64,000 nucleotides of DNA from Styela clava. Taxonomy: Eukaryota > Chordata > Ascidiacea > Stolidobranchia > Styelidae. Position numbers and translations under genes: made by a program. The stretch is from contig NC_135254.1 in assembly GCF_964204865.1 (NCBI RefSeq), positions 1,803,001 to 1,867,000 of the forward strand. The letters run 5' to 3'. The number at the start of each line of letters is the position of its first letter. Position 1 is the stretch's first letter. Under the pieces are notes generated by a model that saw only the letters and a program-made list of their open reading frames with translations, had not been told where the DNA came from and did no database searches. This document shows, in pieces, positions 43,501-56,600 of this stretch.

Positions 43501-44775
43501 CTAAAATATTAATCTTTGATACAGGTTCGTGGATCGGAGTACGCGGGGATGAACCATGACGAGGCAAAAGAAAAAGTTGACGATGTCATCACTTCAGGAT
43601 TCCTGGCGAATTCGTGTGCTGTCGTTATTTCAAATTTTGAAAAATTACCACCGGCCACTACCAAAGTTTTCTACCAATTTTGTGAAAATGATCTCGCTCC
43701 GTTCAAAAAAGTTGCTGTGATATTCACGCTTGAGGTATGTCTTGATTCTCGACTGGGTCTCGTAATAGTGTTTTAACCCTTTCACTACCCTCGGGACATG
43801 AACGTCTCGAAAATTGTCTTTGACTACCAAGCTTGAATATTTGTGCTGAAAAATCATTGCGATGGGACAAGGTGGTATTCTACAAGCATAGCAGGCTTAT
43901 ATTCATCCGCCAGCATGTTTGGCACTGCAGTCAGAAATTTTCAGATGGTTGGTATGATAGATTTCTGTTGTTCAATCTCACTGCGACAATTTAATCCCAA
44001 GAATAATTAACGTTGACACACACAGGCTCGGCGGTGTGGCGCATCGTGCTAGGCGTTAGGAATACGCTCGCCACCGCATCTCTGATTACTCTTTGTGGGT
44101 TCGCAGGTTCGAATCCCATGCGGGGATGATCAGGTGCGAGAGGATTGTTGGACTCCTCGCCGCCGTAGGGTGGTTTATGTAACCGCTGGTCAGTTACGGC
44201 TTCCTCCACCATCAAGTGAAAATATACTCGCCTCCAACTTACAGACCTTGTTTTGAGCAGCCTAGCCGATCCAAGATAATATTTTGATACTCCCGAAGTA
44301 TGTGAACCAAGATGGCGGTCACAGGAACATGTATGTGTACCAGGTTAGGATTAGGCCATAGTTTTAGGTGCAAATTGTGCGGGAGTCACTTGGCTAGACC
44401 CCGAACCCATAATAGAACTAAAATATGAAAAATTGAAATAAAGATATGCCTAACCTGGTACACATACTACGTTCCAGTGTCCGCCATCTTGGTTCACATA
44501 CTTCGGGAGTACCAATATTTCTTTTCTATCTTTTTGGGTTCAATATACCGACACTGATTTCTTTTTTTCAATTTCAGATTGAACCTGGGGAATGGGACCC
44601 AAATGGAACTCTACTGACACCTGGAGTCCCCCCAGAACCTCGTCTTTGGGACTCAATCGCTGATGCGTACTTGTACCACTCGCTCGAGACCCGTGACGAT
44701 ACCGGCATCATGAAAAAAGACATGATTGGTGGATTGCTATCGAGAATAACTCCTGGTGTAGTTTGGGTCAAGTGA
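40527..44775 (+). CDS. TOR1AIP1: Torsin-1A-interacting protein (LAP1-like)
   Basis: Five exons: 40527-40632, 41335-41827, 42300-42456, 43525-43734 and 44578-44775, consistent phases, 387 residues. The N-terminal 140 residues are acidic, low-complexity and nucleoplasmic by family analogy. One membrane segment follows at about 141-165 (FLIILTGILAIFFFYTIVM). Beyond it is the lumenal torsin-activating domain: PSVLMLLSTKES, a helix AKQIAEAYSIRC, the conserved-type block ANSCAVVISNFEKLPP, FYQFCEND, FKKVAVIFTLE, and a C-terminal GLLSRITPGVV. LAP1/LULL1 proteins sit in the inner nuclear membrane or ER and stimulate the ATPase activity of torsin AAA+ proteins. Overall length is shorter than human LAP1. 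Which vertebrate paralogue it matches best is not decidable here, so the symbol is approximate. Introns carry SINE, MITE and minisatellite sequences. The start is chosen as the first ATG before an in-phase donor. Confidence 0.85.
40672..40790 (+). mobile_element. SINE, tRNA-like head
   Basis: In intron 1 of the LAP1 gene: TGGTGTGGCTCATCGTGCTAAG, then GGTTCGAATCC and GAAAGGACTGCTGGAC. The 3' half is missing. Followed at 40870-41233 by a decayed hAT-like remnant ending GAGAACCGCTG. Confidence 0.6.
42720..42893 (+). repeat. 28-bp minisatellite in LAP1 intron 3
   Basis: About six units of CCTCTGACCCTCTTTGAAAATTCTCTGA type, with few substitutions. Preceded by a C run at about 42626. The minus-strand open frame is a repeat artefact. 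Confidence 0.85.
42917..43154. mobile_element. Palindromic MITE, 238 bp, with 9-bp duplication
   Basis: In LAP1 intron 3. Flanked by GGCCCTTGT at 42908-42916 and 43155-43163. Arms as in the 38757 copy. The exact duplication shows the true ends of the family (GGGGGGCTCCCGAAG and CTTCAGGAGCACC). Confidence 0.85.
44029..44514 (+). mobile_element. SINE followed by palindromic MITE in LAP1 intron 4
   Basis: 44029-44217 is a SINE (head GGCGGTGTGGCGCATCGTGC, B box GGTTCGAATCC) without its tail. 44286-44514 is a full palindromic MITE (CCAAGATGGCGGTCACAGG mirrored by TGTCCGCCATCTTGG), ending 63 bp before exon 5. Confidence 0.75.
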
Positions 44776-45242
44776 AACCTTGTTGAGTTTGGACTAAAAG
44801 TGGCGTCTGTTTGATCATTTTGGACACAAAATGGTGTCGTTTATCTTATGCAATAAGTATAATTGATGTTGATTTTCCAAAGTTCAATCTCTTTGCAATC
44901 ATTTTGCAACAAAATTCACAATTTAGGATAGAAATCATAAGTGATTCAAGAGTCTTGCTGTACTATAACACAAATATATTTCTGTAACGTTTCACGTGAC
45001 CAAGGTCAGACATACATTCATCTAGTTATATTTCGGTATTGTTTTATCTGACCTTGTTACAGTAATACAGCTGTGTTAGTGTGCAGTAAGATTCTTGAAT
45101 CACTTAGGATTGTTATCTCTACTCTTGCTACAGCATCCTTGCATTATATGCATACGGATCCGCCGGCACAAAAGCCTAGAAGAAGAAAAAGTAGTGAGCC
45201 CCGCAGAGACCGATTCATCAGGATAGAAAATTAATATTTATA
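44776..45242. other. LAP1 3' region
   Basis: Probable 3' UTR and downstream sequence. It includes an inverted pair around 44930-45110 (TTTAGGATAG..GTGATTCAAGAGTCTTGCTG against GATTCTTGAATCACTTAGGATTG). No gene. Confidence 0.35.
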
Positions 45243-45250
45243 GCTCCTGG

Positions 45251-47353
45251 CAGGGATGGCCATTTCCGAATACTAAACTATTCCGAATACATTCTAAAAT
45301 AATGTTTTCGAATCTGGAATTCCGAATACATTCTAAAATCGAAAATAACACATTTTTGTTTAGTTTATTAAAACCCAGTAAATTAGGAAATAAGCTTCAA
45401 TAAAAATATCAGAATAAAGCCACAAACCAACAATATATGTACACAAGATAATTGATAGTTTATAGCTATTAATAAAAAGTAATAGCAACTTGTGACACAG
45501 TCAGTTTATTAAAATTATTCACTTTGTACAAATGACCATATGAAAAGATAGCCAAGGAGTTGTCTGACGCTTGCTATCATTGGTACCATGATATTATGAT
45601 AATAGTCAAGTCTGTTGACAAAAATACTACTTGTATTCAGATAATTGTGTATATTTTCTGAGAGTAATAAATTTATTGGCAATACAGCCAACAACAATCG
45701 AAAATCCATTTTGCCTTTAAAAATTCTAATATTTAAGCATAGAGTATTCTACTACCTACCAGTATATTTGTATATTAATTTATGTGAACCATATTTTTAT
45801 TATGTGTAACATATTTTTGTGTTTGAAATTAGAAATAAATTAGTAGAGGATAAATGACCACCACTGCCAGCCGCGCAGCCAGGATTTTCGAAATCGGAAA
45901 TTCCCATTGCCGCCTGTAACACCCAAAGTGACTTTGGTAACACCCACCGCGATTCCGCGCTCGTTAAAAGAGCCGTCTTTTCAGCGTATAATGATCATCT
46001 GTTACGTAAAATATTCAATCCATGACAACTACGAGTTACTAAAATATCTTTATATATTAATTTAATGTGTCCAACGGAACTCGCGGTTGCTTCTTCTTAC
46101 GTCAAAAAAAAAACATTACTATTCGGTCCACGGCGATCTGTGACCTAAAAGTACGAGATAAACTGCCTGATGTATTTAATTTTAATACGTATTTTTGCAA
46201 TCTTGCCAATTCGTTATCGCCGTTAGAAAAATCTCAAATAATGATATAAAATCCTGTTAAGTGTAGAGTATAATTCATTTCATACAATGAATATACATAT
46301 AAAGCTTAGTAGTAAATTAAAAATACATATTCATCGCCGCGATTATGCCACCTGTTAAAAGAGTCGACTTTTACAACAAATAATATAACAATATATTTTT
46401 CTGTTGTGCAAAGTGATGAATTCGTGACCGATATAGGCATATTTAAAATGTCTTGCTTCATTATTAATTTAATTGTCTTCAATTTACCCTGCGGTTGCGT
46501 CGACAAAATAAAATCCTCACCACTCTTATATACCATTGCAATCCGCGGTCATAAAAATAAAAACGTGTGGTAAACTGCCCGATTAAATAATGTTTTGATC
46601 CGTATTTTGCGAATTTGGCAAATATTTAGATGTACTTGTAATCGAAATACCGCCACTCTAATTATTTTTAGATAAAACCGTTCGAAAAATCCGTAAATCT
46701 TCTGTAACATCTCGGAGTGAAATTTATTTCATCAAAATAAAATTGATTAAATTTACTTTGAAAATATTCGACGGCAATTTAAAGTAATGGATAATCAGGC
46801 AAATCCCGCCCTCAATTCGTGACGATATGTTTCTAAACGCCGACCAAACATAATGTGTGCCAGAGGCACACGAAATTCTGCAATTTTCACTGCCTAGAAA
46901 AGGGTTTTTCAAATTTTCGCCGGCCTCAATAAAACTTATATTGTTTACGGTTTTATTTTCAGTATTTTAAATTGCCGCTTTTCAATCAAAATTTGCGTTG
47001 TCTTTAGAAACTCGCCGCCGATGAACGTATTTACCAGATTCACAATTCCGTGCGCGTACAAAAATAAAATAATTGTCTTCGTTACGTGGAACAAATTTGT
47101 GGAAAATTTTCGTTTTAGAGAAAATAACACAAACGTAAAGGCGTTTACGGCCTAAATAACACGTTACGCGAATGAGTGATGAAAACAATCACGCGCAAGT
47201 TTCTATCGAGAATGTTTTCATTCATCGGAAACGTCTTGAGTGCGGCGTCGAAAATGTGTGACGTCACACAAATATCCGATATTCTTATGAACGCTAATTC
47301 CGATATTCGAATGACGAGATATTCGAATACTTTATTCGAATTGGCCATCCCTG
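45251..47353. mobile_element. hAT-like non-autonomous element, 2.1 kb
   Basis: The ends CAGGGATGGCCATTTCCGAA and TTCGAATTGGCCATCCCTG are inverted. Exact 8-bp duplications GCTCCTGG lie at 45243-45250 and 47354-47361. Inside there are only short frames (under 80 codons), and 45960-47150 is relatively rich in CG dinucleotides. A second left end of the family lies at 63563. Confidence 0.8.
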
Positions 47354-47361
47354 GCTCCTGG

Positions 47362-49659
47362 TCCACAATGATGTGAAATCAAGGAAATCCATTTCTGAAA
47401 TATTTAACATAAACTACTGTTTTTATTGTGGCGACTGGCGGTATGGTCAAAGCTTAATTACTGACTGGTATTAGAATAATGAAGAATATTTTTATTGTGT
47501 AAGTCAGGGGTGTGCAAACTGGAAACCATTCAAAATTGACACTTCTCCACAGGACACGCAAATTTTATTTGTGGGACTTATTTAGCCCGGAGGTCGTGGG
47601 TTGCGGACTCCTGTTGTATATCATTTTAATCTGTTAACTCTTAATAACTTTAATTCTGAGTCAGTATACACACCTTGTTTTGAGAAATTCTCTTCAAAAA
47701 TCCAATTCTTGTACCCGGATTCGATTGTAAATTTCCCGACCCTGGGCCGCATTACAATTCATTCAGCATTTAATGTTGCAGCAGTTTAATGTTCCTGTTG
47801 TGGAGCCTTGTTCAGAGAAGAAAATAGCTTTTCAAACCTTATGAAAGGGGATTTCTCTTAGCTCAGAATTCATGCGAGAATATCGTAATAATTTGCCACT
47901 GTACTTTTGAAAACAATTTAGCAATTTTCTAGTTATTGAAACTTTTTTCATTTTTGCTGTTGATTTTTTTTCCTGTTTCTTTCAAAGCTAATGTGTTTGT
48001 AAGTAAGAACTTTAGCACAAAAAACGAAACCTGGGAAGCTGTTGTAAAATAATTAAGGGAGCGTATATTTGTGATTTTTGAAACTCTGCAACTTTTGTTG
48101 CCAAAATATGGGGTGTCCATAAAGTCCCTTTACAATTCCAACTTTATTATGAAGTCAGTTCTCAGTATATCTTAACCAGGTTTGCTATTTTTCAATCAGT
48201 TCAAGTATTTTTATTCCATTTAATACATCTGTGAGGTTTAATACAATATAAATTCTCTTTGCAATTTTGGAAAATTTTAATTTATGGACACCAAATATAT
48301 TGGTAAATATTTATTCAAACTATGATTAGATACCATCTATTGTCAGATAATATATTTAAAAAATAAGCATTGTCATTTTGTATTGAAATTTCTGAAGAGC
48401 ACATGTCTCACTGTAATAATTTCTGGAAATTTTTTTTTTTATTTTCAGCCTTTTGTCTTGTAACCCTTGCTATGTTAAATTGTAAAATGGAAGGTACTCC
48501 TGTAGTATGTGTACCAGGTTAGGGTTAGGCCATAATTTTATCTTGATTTTCCTTATTTTAGTTCTATTAAGAGTTCGGGGACTGTCTTTGTTAGCCAAGT
48601 GAATATACCCCCTGCCCATAGGTTCACATACTTCTGGAGCGCCAAATAGAAGACTGAAATTACCTTATCAATTTGTTTGAATTGCGATGAGTTTTGAATA
48701 AATTATACTGAATGGCAAGATGTCTGTTGTGTTTCATTGTGGGTGAGTTTCTAAGGAGGATCATGCACTCGTGTCTTGTACATTTCGTATTATTGTACTA
48801 TGTTGGTTTCCAATCGGGGTTCAGGGCATTGTTACCCAAACTTTAAAGCTCGCGGCCGCTTCCAATATATTGAAATTTTCAACGACACCTGTTGAGTCTG
48901 CATTTGTCATGCAATCGAGCGAGGGGTTTATGTTTTATATCATTTTCAATAATTGTGTTTCGAATCAACTTCTACGATAGAATGTTGGGGCACACTTTTG
49001 CGGCCCCCAAAATTGAATGCATGACCACCTGCGGGGTCGCAACCCTCAGTTTGGGAAGCCCTGACCTAGGGGTTATGCCAGTATTGTCCGGGGTAACTCA
49101 ATTTTGCATTCAAATACGAGAGTCTATATTATTGGGTTTGCCGCTATTTATTATTAAACTTGCTTGCTACTTCCTACACTTAAAAGGATCATTTTGTTTT
49201 GCCAGTATTAAGTTTGCTTTTACATATTTATAGTTAATTAGTTAATTTAATTAATTCAGTCAATAAACTATTACACAGGGGTTACCGAAGCCTCTGGAAT
49301 GCCCCCCCCCCCCCCCCCCACGGGTGTACCCAATAAATAGGACAGGCAATCCAAAATTTATAGGGGGAAGGAGCAGTTGCTTGTTGATTAGCAATACTTA
49401 TGTTTTTCTTATTGAAATGTTGTTGTGAAAGAATGGTTTGCTCTCGCCTTATTGCAGAATGGTTGCAGTTAATCATTGTTTTATGTTTAAATATTTGCGC
49501 ACGTAGATATCAGAGTGATATCGCGGTCTTTCTATATCACGGTTTGGTTCTGAGGTAAACAAGGCGAGTCTATTTTGATCTGCAAAAATAATGACGCTAT
49601 ACAGAGGGTACTGGGTCAGTGTGCGGTAACATGAGGTATTATTTGCATTACGGGGGAGA
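47362..49659. other. Transposon-rich spacer
   Basis: Includes a TA-flanked MITE at 48110-48293 (GGGGTGTCCATAAAGTCCC to TTTATGGACACC), an internally shortened palindromic MITE at 48494-48645, a hAT-like element at 48822-49063 (CAGGGCATTGTTACCCAAAC to AGTTTGGGAAGCCCTG), and an 18-bp C run at 49302-49319. No gene. Confidence 0.55.
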
Positions 49660-50045
49660 GGAAAGGCAATATGGCGGCTTAATGATATGTCGTACCACGG
49701 CCTCTTGCCCAGTATGGGATCAGTTAGCCAGTTATTTGTTCCAGATCTATGCATTCAGTTGATGGTGGACGAAGCCGTAAGCAACCAACGGCAAAGAGAA
49801 GTCCAACAATTCTCTCATACATAATTATCACCCACAGGATTTTTCACTCAGGTTAATCAGAGGTGCGGTGGTGAGCGTATTGCCAACTAAGCGCGATGCG
49901 CCACACCGCTGAGTCGAGGCTTGATGGTGGAGGAAGCCGTAACGGCCAGCGGTTACGTAAACCACCCTACGGTGGTGAGGAGTCCAGCAATTCTTTCGCA
50001 CATAATTATCGACCGCGGGATTCGAATCTACGAACACAGGAATTT
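49660..50045 (-). mobile_element. Two adjacent SINE copies
   Basis: 49660-49918 is near full length on the minus strand, with a GAGTCGAG head end. 49920-50045 is a second head-to-body fragment with GATGGTGGAGGAAGCCGTAA. A short palindromic MITE follows at 50427-50535. Confidence 0.6.
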
Positions 50046-50682
50046 TGAACTGCAGGTCATTTCTCCTTATTCACTTCTCTTTGCGGAATCATATGTGGCA
50101 GTCGTCACAAGGATGCTTGAACGAGATTTAGTTTATTCATTAACATTTAAAAAGCCACTAAGCAGTTTGTTTTTCACCAATGCTGAAAGTATGCAACGTA
50201 CATACACACTGCAGAATAGAATTAAAAATAGCATTTCAGGGTGAAGGACGATGCGAAAAAAATACCGATTATCGGGAAGCGATACGCGAGATGGAGTCTT
50301 ATAGAAAACCAATAAAAGGAGATAATATTAGACCAAGGGCGTTCAAAATTTTCATTTGGGTCTAAGCAATTTATTGACATGTGCGTTATATTACCTTATG
50401 GTTCGTAAAATACAGTACTTCATGGGCGCTCCTGAAGTATGTGAACCAAGATGACGCACAACCTGAACCCCAACCTGATACACATATTATGTTCAGGTTG
50501 TGCGACATCTTGGTACACAAACTTCGGAAGTACCCAGATTTTTTATAAACTCAGCAATTTTACAAAAAAGAACAACACACAAGGTGAAAGTTGCCAAACC
50601 TTCAAATGGCTTTTGAATCTTCCATAATTTCGTGCTTTTTTTTCTAGAAATATATAGAAAATTGTTAAAACGAAAATCGGAA

Positions 50683-53600
50683 ATGCCGGAAAAGACTGCA
50701 GGTGATTTTGTACTTTTTTTTCTAATCTCACTTATATGGTTTGGCCAAGAAAAAGTGGCACGTGTTCACTCACCTGAAACAATTGAATCATTCCACATAC
50801 GCTCATGCGCACCCACACACACGTCCATAGTAAAGTTATATAAAGAGAAGAATACGATAAATTGGTAGTAAACAAAAAGTAAGGTAGTAAACAATTCCAT
50901 AAATTTATTTACAGTTTGGAAAATAACACTGCACGACGCGCAGAACGCACTCTTGCTTTTGACGTGCTTCGTGTTCCACAAACTTTTTTTGCATCAATTT
51001 TCAAATTCTAGACGATAAGGTGCCCCGGAATGGTTCAACACAAAGTTGGCAACCCTAACCTTCCTGGTCTATAAGACACAGTTGTGAGACTCTTCACAGC
51101 TAATTGAGAGTTTCATGTGAAATGCAATTCATAAAAATTCAAATTCTTTCTCTTACTGCTGTATCTTTGAGTAACCATTTAATTCAATTACTGCAAAATA
51201 CATTATATTTACACATTTTTTAACTTTTTATCTTGGTTTTTAATTAATTCAATTCCTGCAAAAGACAGTATATTTTACAGTATTTTATTAAAACTTTTTG
51301 TCCTGATTTTCAGTGCCTGAATTCCGGTATGTTGCTGGGAAGAAATTTGTTGTTTCAGATGAAATGATGAAAGCTTACGAAGAGGATGGATTAATTCTGG
51401 TCAGGTGAGAATATTGGAAAATATGGAGATACTCCCTTAGGGGGTGGGGAGAGGTAGGATCTTTATATAAACTACTAGCCTGGGCTCGGGGCGGGGGCAA
51501 GGGGTCATATGAGTGCTTCAGACCTACTTAGGGGGTTGAGAGGGGTAGAATCTTTATATAATTAGCCAAGGTAAATTGAGGGATCATATGAGCGCTTCAT
51601 TCATAATTAGGGGGTGGGGAGGGATGTAGGCTCTTTACATAAACTAGCTTGGGTAAATGGGGGGAGGGGGTTAAGAAGGGGAAATTAAACAATATAAGAC
51701 TTTATGAACACACACTATATTTCTAAATTTTTTCCCTCAAAAACAACAAATATCTGCCATGGGGGGAAATTCCCCAAAGGTTGAGAAACGCTGACTCAGC
51801 GCTCAACTCAACGCTTTCCAAATTTGCTGATTACTGGTTGACCATTTCATTAAACAATTTTATCATTTTTTCCCCCCTGGGATAAATATAAGAATCCCAT
51901 CTTGAATATTTGAAAACCTTTATATTTACAGAGGTTTGATGACAAAGCCAGAGTTGGATAAACTAGAACTTTGTCTACAGAATGGAGAAGTTGTGAAACA
52001 TGCGTTTGATTTGCCGGATGACAAGGCCAGTGTCAAGATGGTAATCTGGAATCATCCGGGAGATGACTATACAGGCATGATTGGGAGAATGGAGAGGATT
52101 GTGGACACTGTGGAAACGGTGGGCTAATTTCATTGTATCATTGCTTGCTCTTTTCAACTCAGTACAAAGTTTGGATCCATTGTAGAAAGCCCGTCCCATG
52201 TTTGCAAAAATTTGAAATAAACACCCCTGGCATTTTAGGGTTACAATCCACCGAGTGGCGGGGTTGTTTTTTGATGGGGGCTTTCCACAAAAGACACCAA
52301 AGTTATAAACGCCCAACACACACTCAAAAGTTCAAATTGTTTACCAAATTGCTCAAAAAAGGTCCTGAACACTCAACTAACATTGTAAGGGTATTTCTGG
52401 GAACATTGTGAGCGACTATTGACATATTATGAGTATAAAATGGTTTACGTACAGCTAGTTACCAGTAGATGACTTAAAACAGAATCCGAATGACAGTTCC
52501 CAAACTGGGCCTCAACCCAACTTGGGGGCGACGATTTCAACTAAAAGTTAAAAAAAATACTAACAGAAAAAATCGGTGAGAGTAGGCTACTGATAGAAGA
52601 GTTGCAAGTTTCTTTCAATTCTAATATATATCTTTTATACTTGTTTCAGCTTCTTGGAGGAGAGGTCTACCATTATCACACAAAGATTGTTCTGAAAGAA
52701 GCACTAACTGGAGGCTCATTTGCTTGGCATCAAGATTATGGGTGAGTTGAAGGGCTGACGGGTTAGTGAGGGGGTAAAAATTTCTAAGAGCGAGGTTATC
52801 TGCAACAGCTAGCGGGTTCGACGGAGGTTGGAAAAATATGGATTTTCAAAAGTCTAAAAGCTAAAAAAAAAGGGTGCTCCCGAAGTATGCGAACCAAGAT
52901 GGCGGACATCGGAACGTAACATGGGTAACAGGTTAAGGTTAGGCGATAATTTTTTCCAATTTACTTTATTTTAGTCCTAATATCAGTTCGAAGACTAGCC
53001 AATAGCCTCCCGTAGTATTTATACCTAAAATTATGGCCTAACCCTAACCTAGTACACATTACATTCCGATGTCCGCCATCTTGGTTCGCATACTTCGGGA
53101 GCCCCCAAAAAAGTCTATGAAAAATTGCAATGTATGATTTCATTTTAGAGGAGAAGTTCTAACCCGCATATCCCCACACAGGTCTGCACCTGTTATTAAG
53201 CGATGTGCTCGTTTAGCGGTAGACATCACAAAAGAGACAGGGTCAGGGAACCTGAATTATATGAGAATATCTTTATCCGATTGCGTTCATGCAAGTTAGA
53301 TTTTATAACAAAGTGGCACCTTCGATTTGAAAACAACTTTTTTTCTGAAATCTGTGCGGTCTAAATCTTACTTGTTTTGTCCGCTTTCCCGATTCTATAA
53401 TCAGTTTAATTTAATTTTTTTTTATCAATTATTTTATTGTCTTTAATGCTGATTATGAAGTCAAAATAAACTTATTCTTATTGATCTTTTACACTTCTAC
53501 ACACCGTCCCTTACAAACAAGTCTAAAAAAGGTTCCCGGTAGTTCAGTGCCACAGCAACTTCTAGTGCATGTGGCCGAACAATTTTTGCATTCTTAACCC

Positions 53601-56600
53601 TCACCAAACTTCGACATCTAAAAATTACGTCACTATGACAGTACTTATGGTACTAAACTACACCAGACCCCAAAAAATTAGTAGATCTGGGTAAAAGTTG
53701 TCTAAATAAATCTTTCCAGATATTGGTACAAGAATGGTCTCTTATTTCCTGACCTGATGTCTGTCTCAATTGCAATGGATGACTCGGACATGGAGAATGG
53801 CTGTCTGAGGGTAATGCTTAATCATGCTTTTATATATGCTTATGCATGCCTTTCACTCTGAACAAGGCTCTATACAAGCAGCTATATGCAAGAAACTATT
53901 ATTATTTGGAAGGCCTGGAATTTTTTGCATCAGCATTGCCTACACCAGCGGTTCCCGAAGGGTGCGGCGAGTTGCTTGAGGTGCCGCGAATTGTGTTGAA
54001 CATAACTAATATATGATTGATTATTTTGCATATTGTATTTATTATAAAGGCAGTGATGAGGAAGAAGATTTGACCTTTCGCCTTTATTTATATATTTCAA
54101 CTTCAAAGCCCCGTCCGTGTAAATAATAAAACAATGAATGTTATTTATTATTTTATTTTATCAACCAGGTTATCCGAGGTTCTCATAAGCTTGGAAGAAT
54201 TGATCATGGTAGAGTAGGCGGTCAGAATGGTGCCGACACGGACAGGATTGTTGAGGTTTGTTATATTTAAACATTAGTGAGGAATGAAATATCTCATTTT
54301 GCAATATTTCTTTAAATTGTGTCATCGCACCAAGGTAAATATATCGTGTCTAACTTATTTTAAAATATGAATTATAGTTTTGAATGTTCTGTTGAGAAAT
54401 ATTAATATCTAAACAGAATGACTCGTATTTGTCACAAACAAATCATCAGTGAGAATTAGTATGGGATTTACATATTTATCCCGGGGAGCGTGGAAAGTCG
54501 ATAAGATGGCTTAATCATATTACGAACCTCTCGTCCGGTAACAGTCCATGTCAGGTATAGGATTAGTTAGCCAGGTATTTGTTTCAGATGCATGGACTTA
54601 ATAGTGGAGGAAATCGTAATCAACCAGCAATATGTGATTAGTTAGCCAGGTGTTTGTTTTCGGAAGCATGGACTTGATGGTGGAAGAAGCCGTAACCGAC
54701 CAGCGGTTACGTGAACCACCCTACGGCAGCGAAGAGTCCAGCAATCCTCTCGTACATAACCATCCCCGCATGGGATTCAAACCTGCGAACCCACGCAGAG
54801 TAATCAGAGGTGCGGTGGCGAGCGTATTTCTAACGCTTAGCACGATGAACCATACCGCCAAGCCGATTAATTGACTCAACTCGAGACTCCGATGGCATGT
54901 GACAATAATTTCAGTGCAAGAACAGATGTAATTATCTGTGAATAGAGTTGAGTTTTGCAGTGCACAATTTTTAATTACCCGGTATGTCTTCTGCTCCAAA
55001 CAAGGCACTATGCAAGCAGGAGCTACTGCTTTTGGAAGCATGGAATATTCAGTTTCACATTATCCTTACATTTAATTCCAGAACAACAAATTTCATTTTT
55101 GTTTTCTAGATTAAGAAAGTGATGGAAGAATACAACGTGGTTCTGAAAGCTGGCGATGCCATTTTCTTTCACTGCAATGTGCTGCATACAAGGTCAGTGC
55201 TTAGTGGCGCTTATGATTTTTTGTTAGATTGAATATGTTAAGCATACGCTAGTATCGCTCTTCTGATTACTTTGTATGAGTTCAAATCCTATGGGAGATA
55301 ATTGTGTGCGAGAGGATCGCGAGACTTCTCGCCATTGTACAGTGATTCATGTTACTTACTGTTACTCAATAACTCATCACTGAGGAAAATCATCACATCT
55401 TTGGTCTGAAATTCTCCCATTGGTGCCCTTTTAATTTTTCGAGACTTTTCCATGAATAATCTCTTCATTAGGCTTGGCATTTTGGCACATTGTGCTATGC
55501 GTCAGAAATATGCTTGTCACAAAAAATCTTTGACAAACACTGCACTGCCAAGAGCAGCTAAAATCATCTTGGCTGTGTGACATATTGTGCTAAGCATTAG
55601 TAATGTGCTTGCCATCGTACCTCTGATTATTCTGCACAGGTCAGCAGACATGGATCTCATTTGACAATAAATACCGGTATGTGCGAGTGGATTGCTGGAC
55701 TACTTGAAATTGCATGTTGCTTCACGTAACTGCTGGACGGTTACACACTAACTCAATGCATCCGAAATATATAACTGAATATCTAGACTCTGATACCCGA
55801 CTCTGGGCGGTTGAAAATACTCATACCCTGACATGTACTGGCAACTGGGCGAGATATATGGTATGGGTATGATTAAACTGTCTTAGAGGCAGCCACTGTA
55901 TCTAACAATATGTTCAAAGCTAATATTTTTTGTAAGGAATGAAATTTAGGTACTCCTGAAGTATGTGTACCAAGATGTCGCACAACCTGAATCCTAAACT
56001 GGTACACAACCTGAGTTCAGGTTGTGCGCCATCTTGGTGTGTATACTTCAGGAGGTCCGAAATTTATCTGCTTCAGTATTGCCTACACATTTTATTACAC
56101 CATGGTGGACTGGTGGGTAAGGACCTGCGATGTAAACTCAATGTCTAATGATTCAACTGCTTGGCCTTTGACCCCACTGAAAAGTATTATTTTGTCCATT
56201 TTTCAGCGCTCCGAACACATCAACTCGAAGACGTTATGCTATTATTCCCTGTTACAACAGAGTAACCAACGATGCATATTTTGATCATCACCATGCCAGA
56301 GTGACAAAGCTAAATAAGGTCAGTCATCTCATACGAATGGATAGGATTTACATATTTATCATATGACAAACCATGGCCTCTCGTCCAGTTATGGTACCAG
56401 TACACGTCGGGTATGGGATTAGTTTGCCGGTTATTAGTTCCGGAAGCATAGACTTGATGGTGGGGAAAACGACCAGCGGTTACGTGAACTACCCTACGAC
56501 GGCAAAAAGGCCAGCAATCCTCTCGCACATAACCACCCCGCATGGGATTCGAACCTGCATAGGGTACTCAGGGGTGCAATGGAGAGCTTATTCCTAACGC

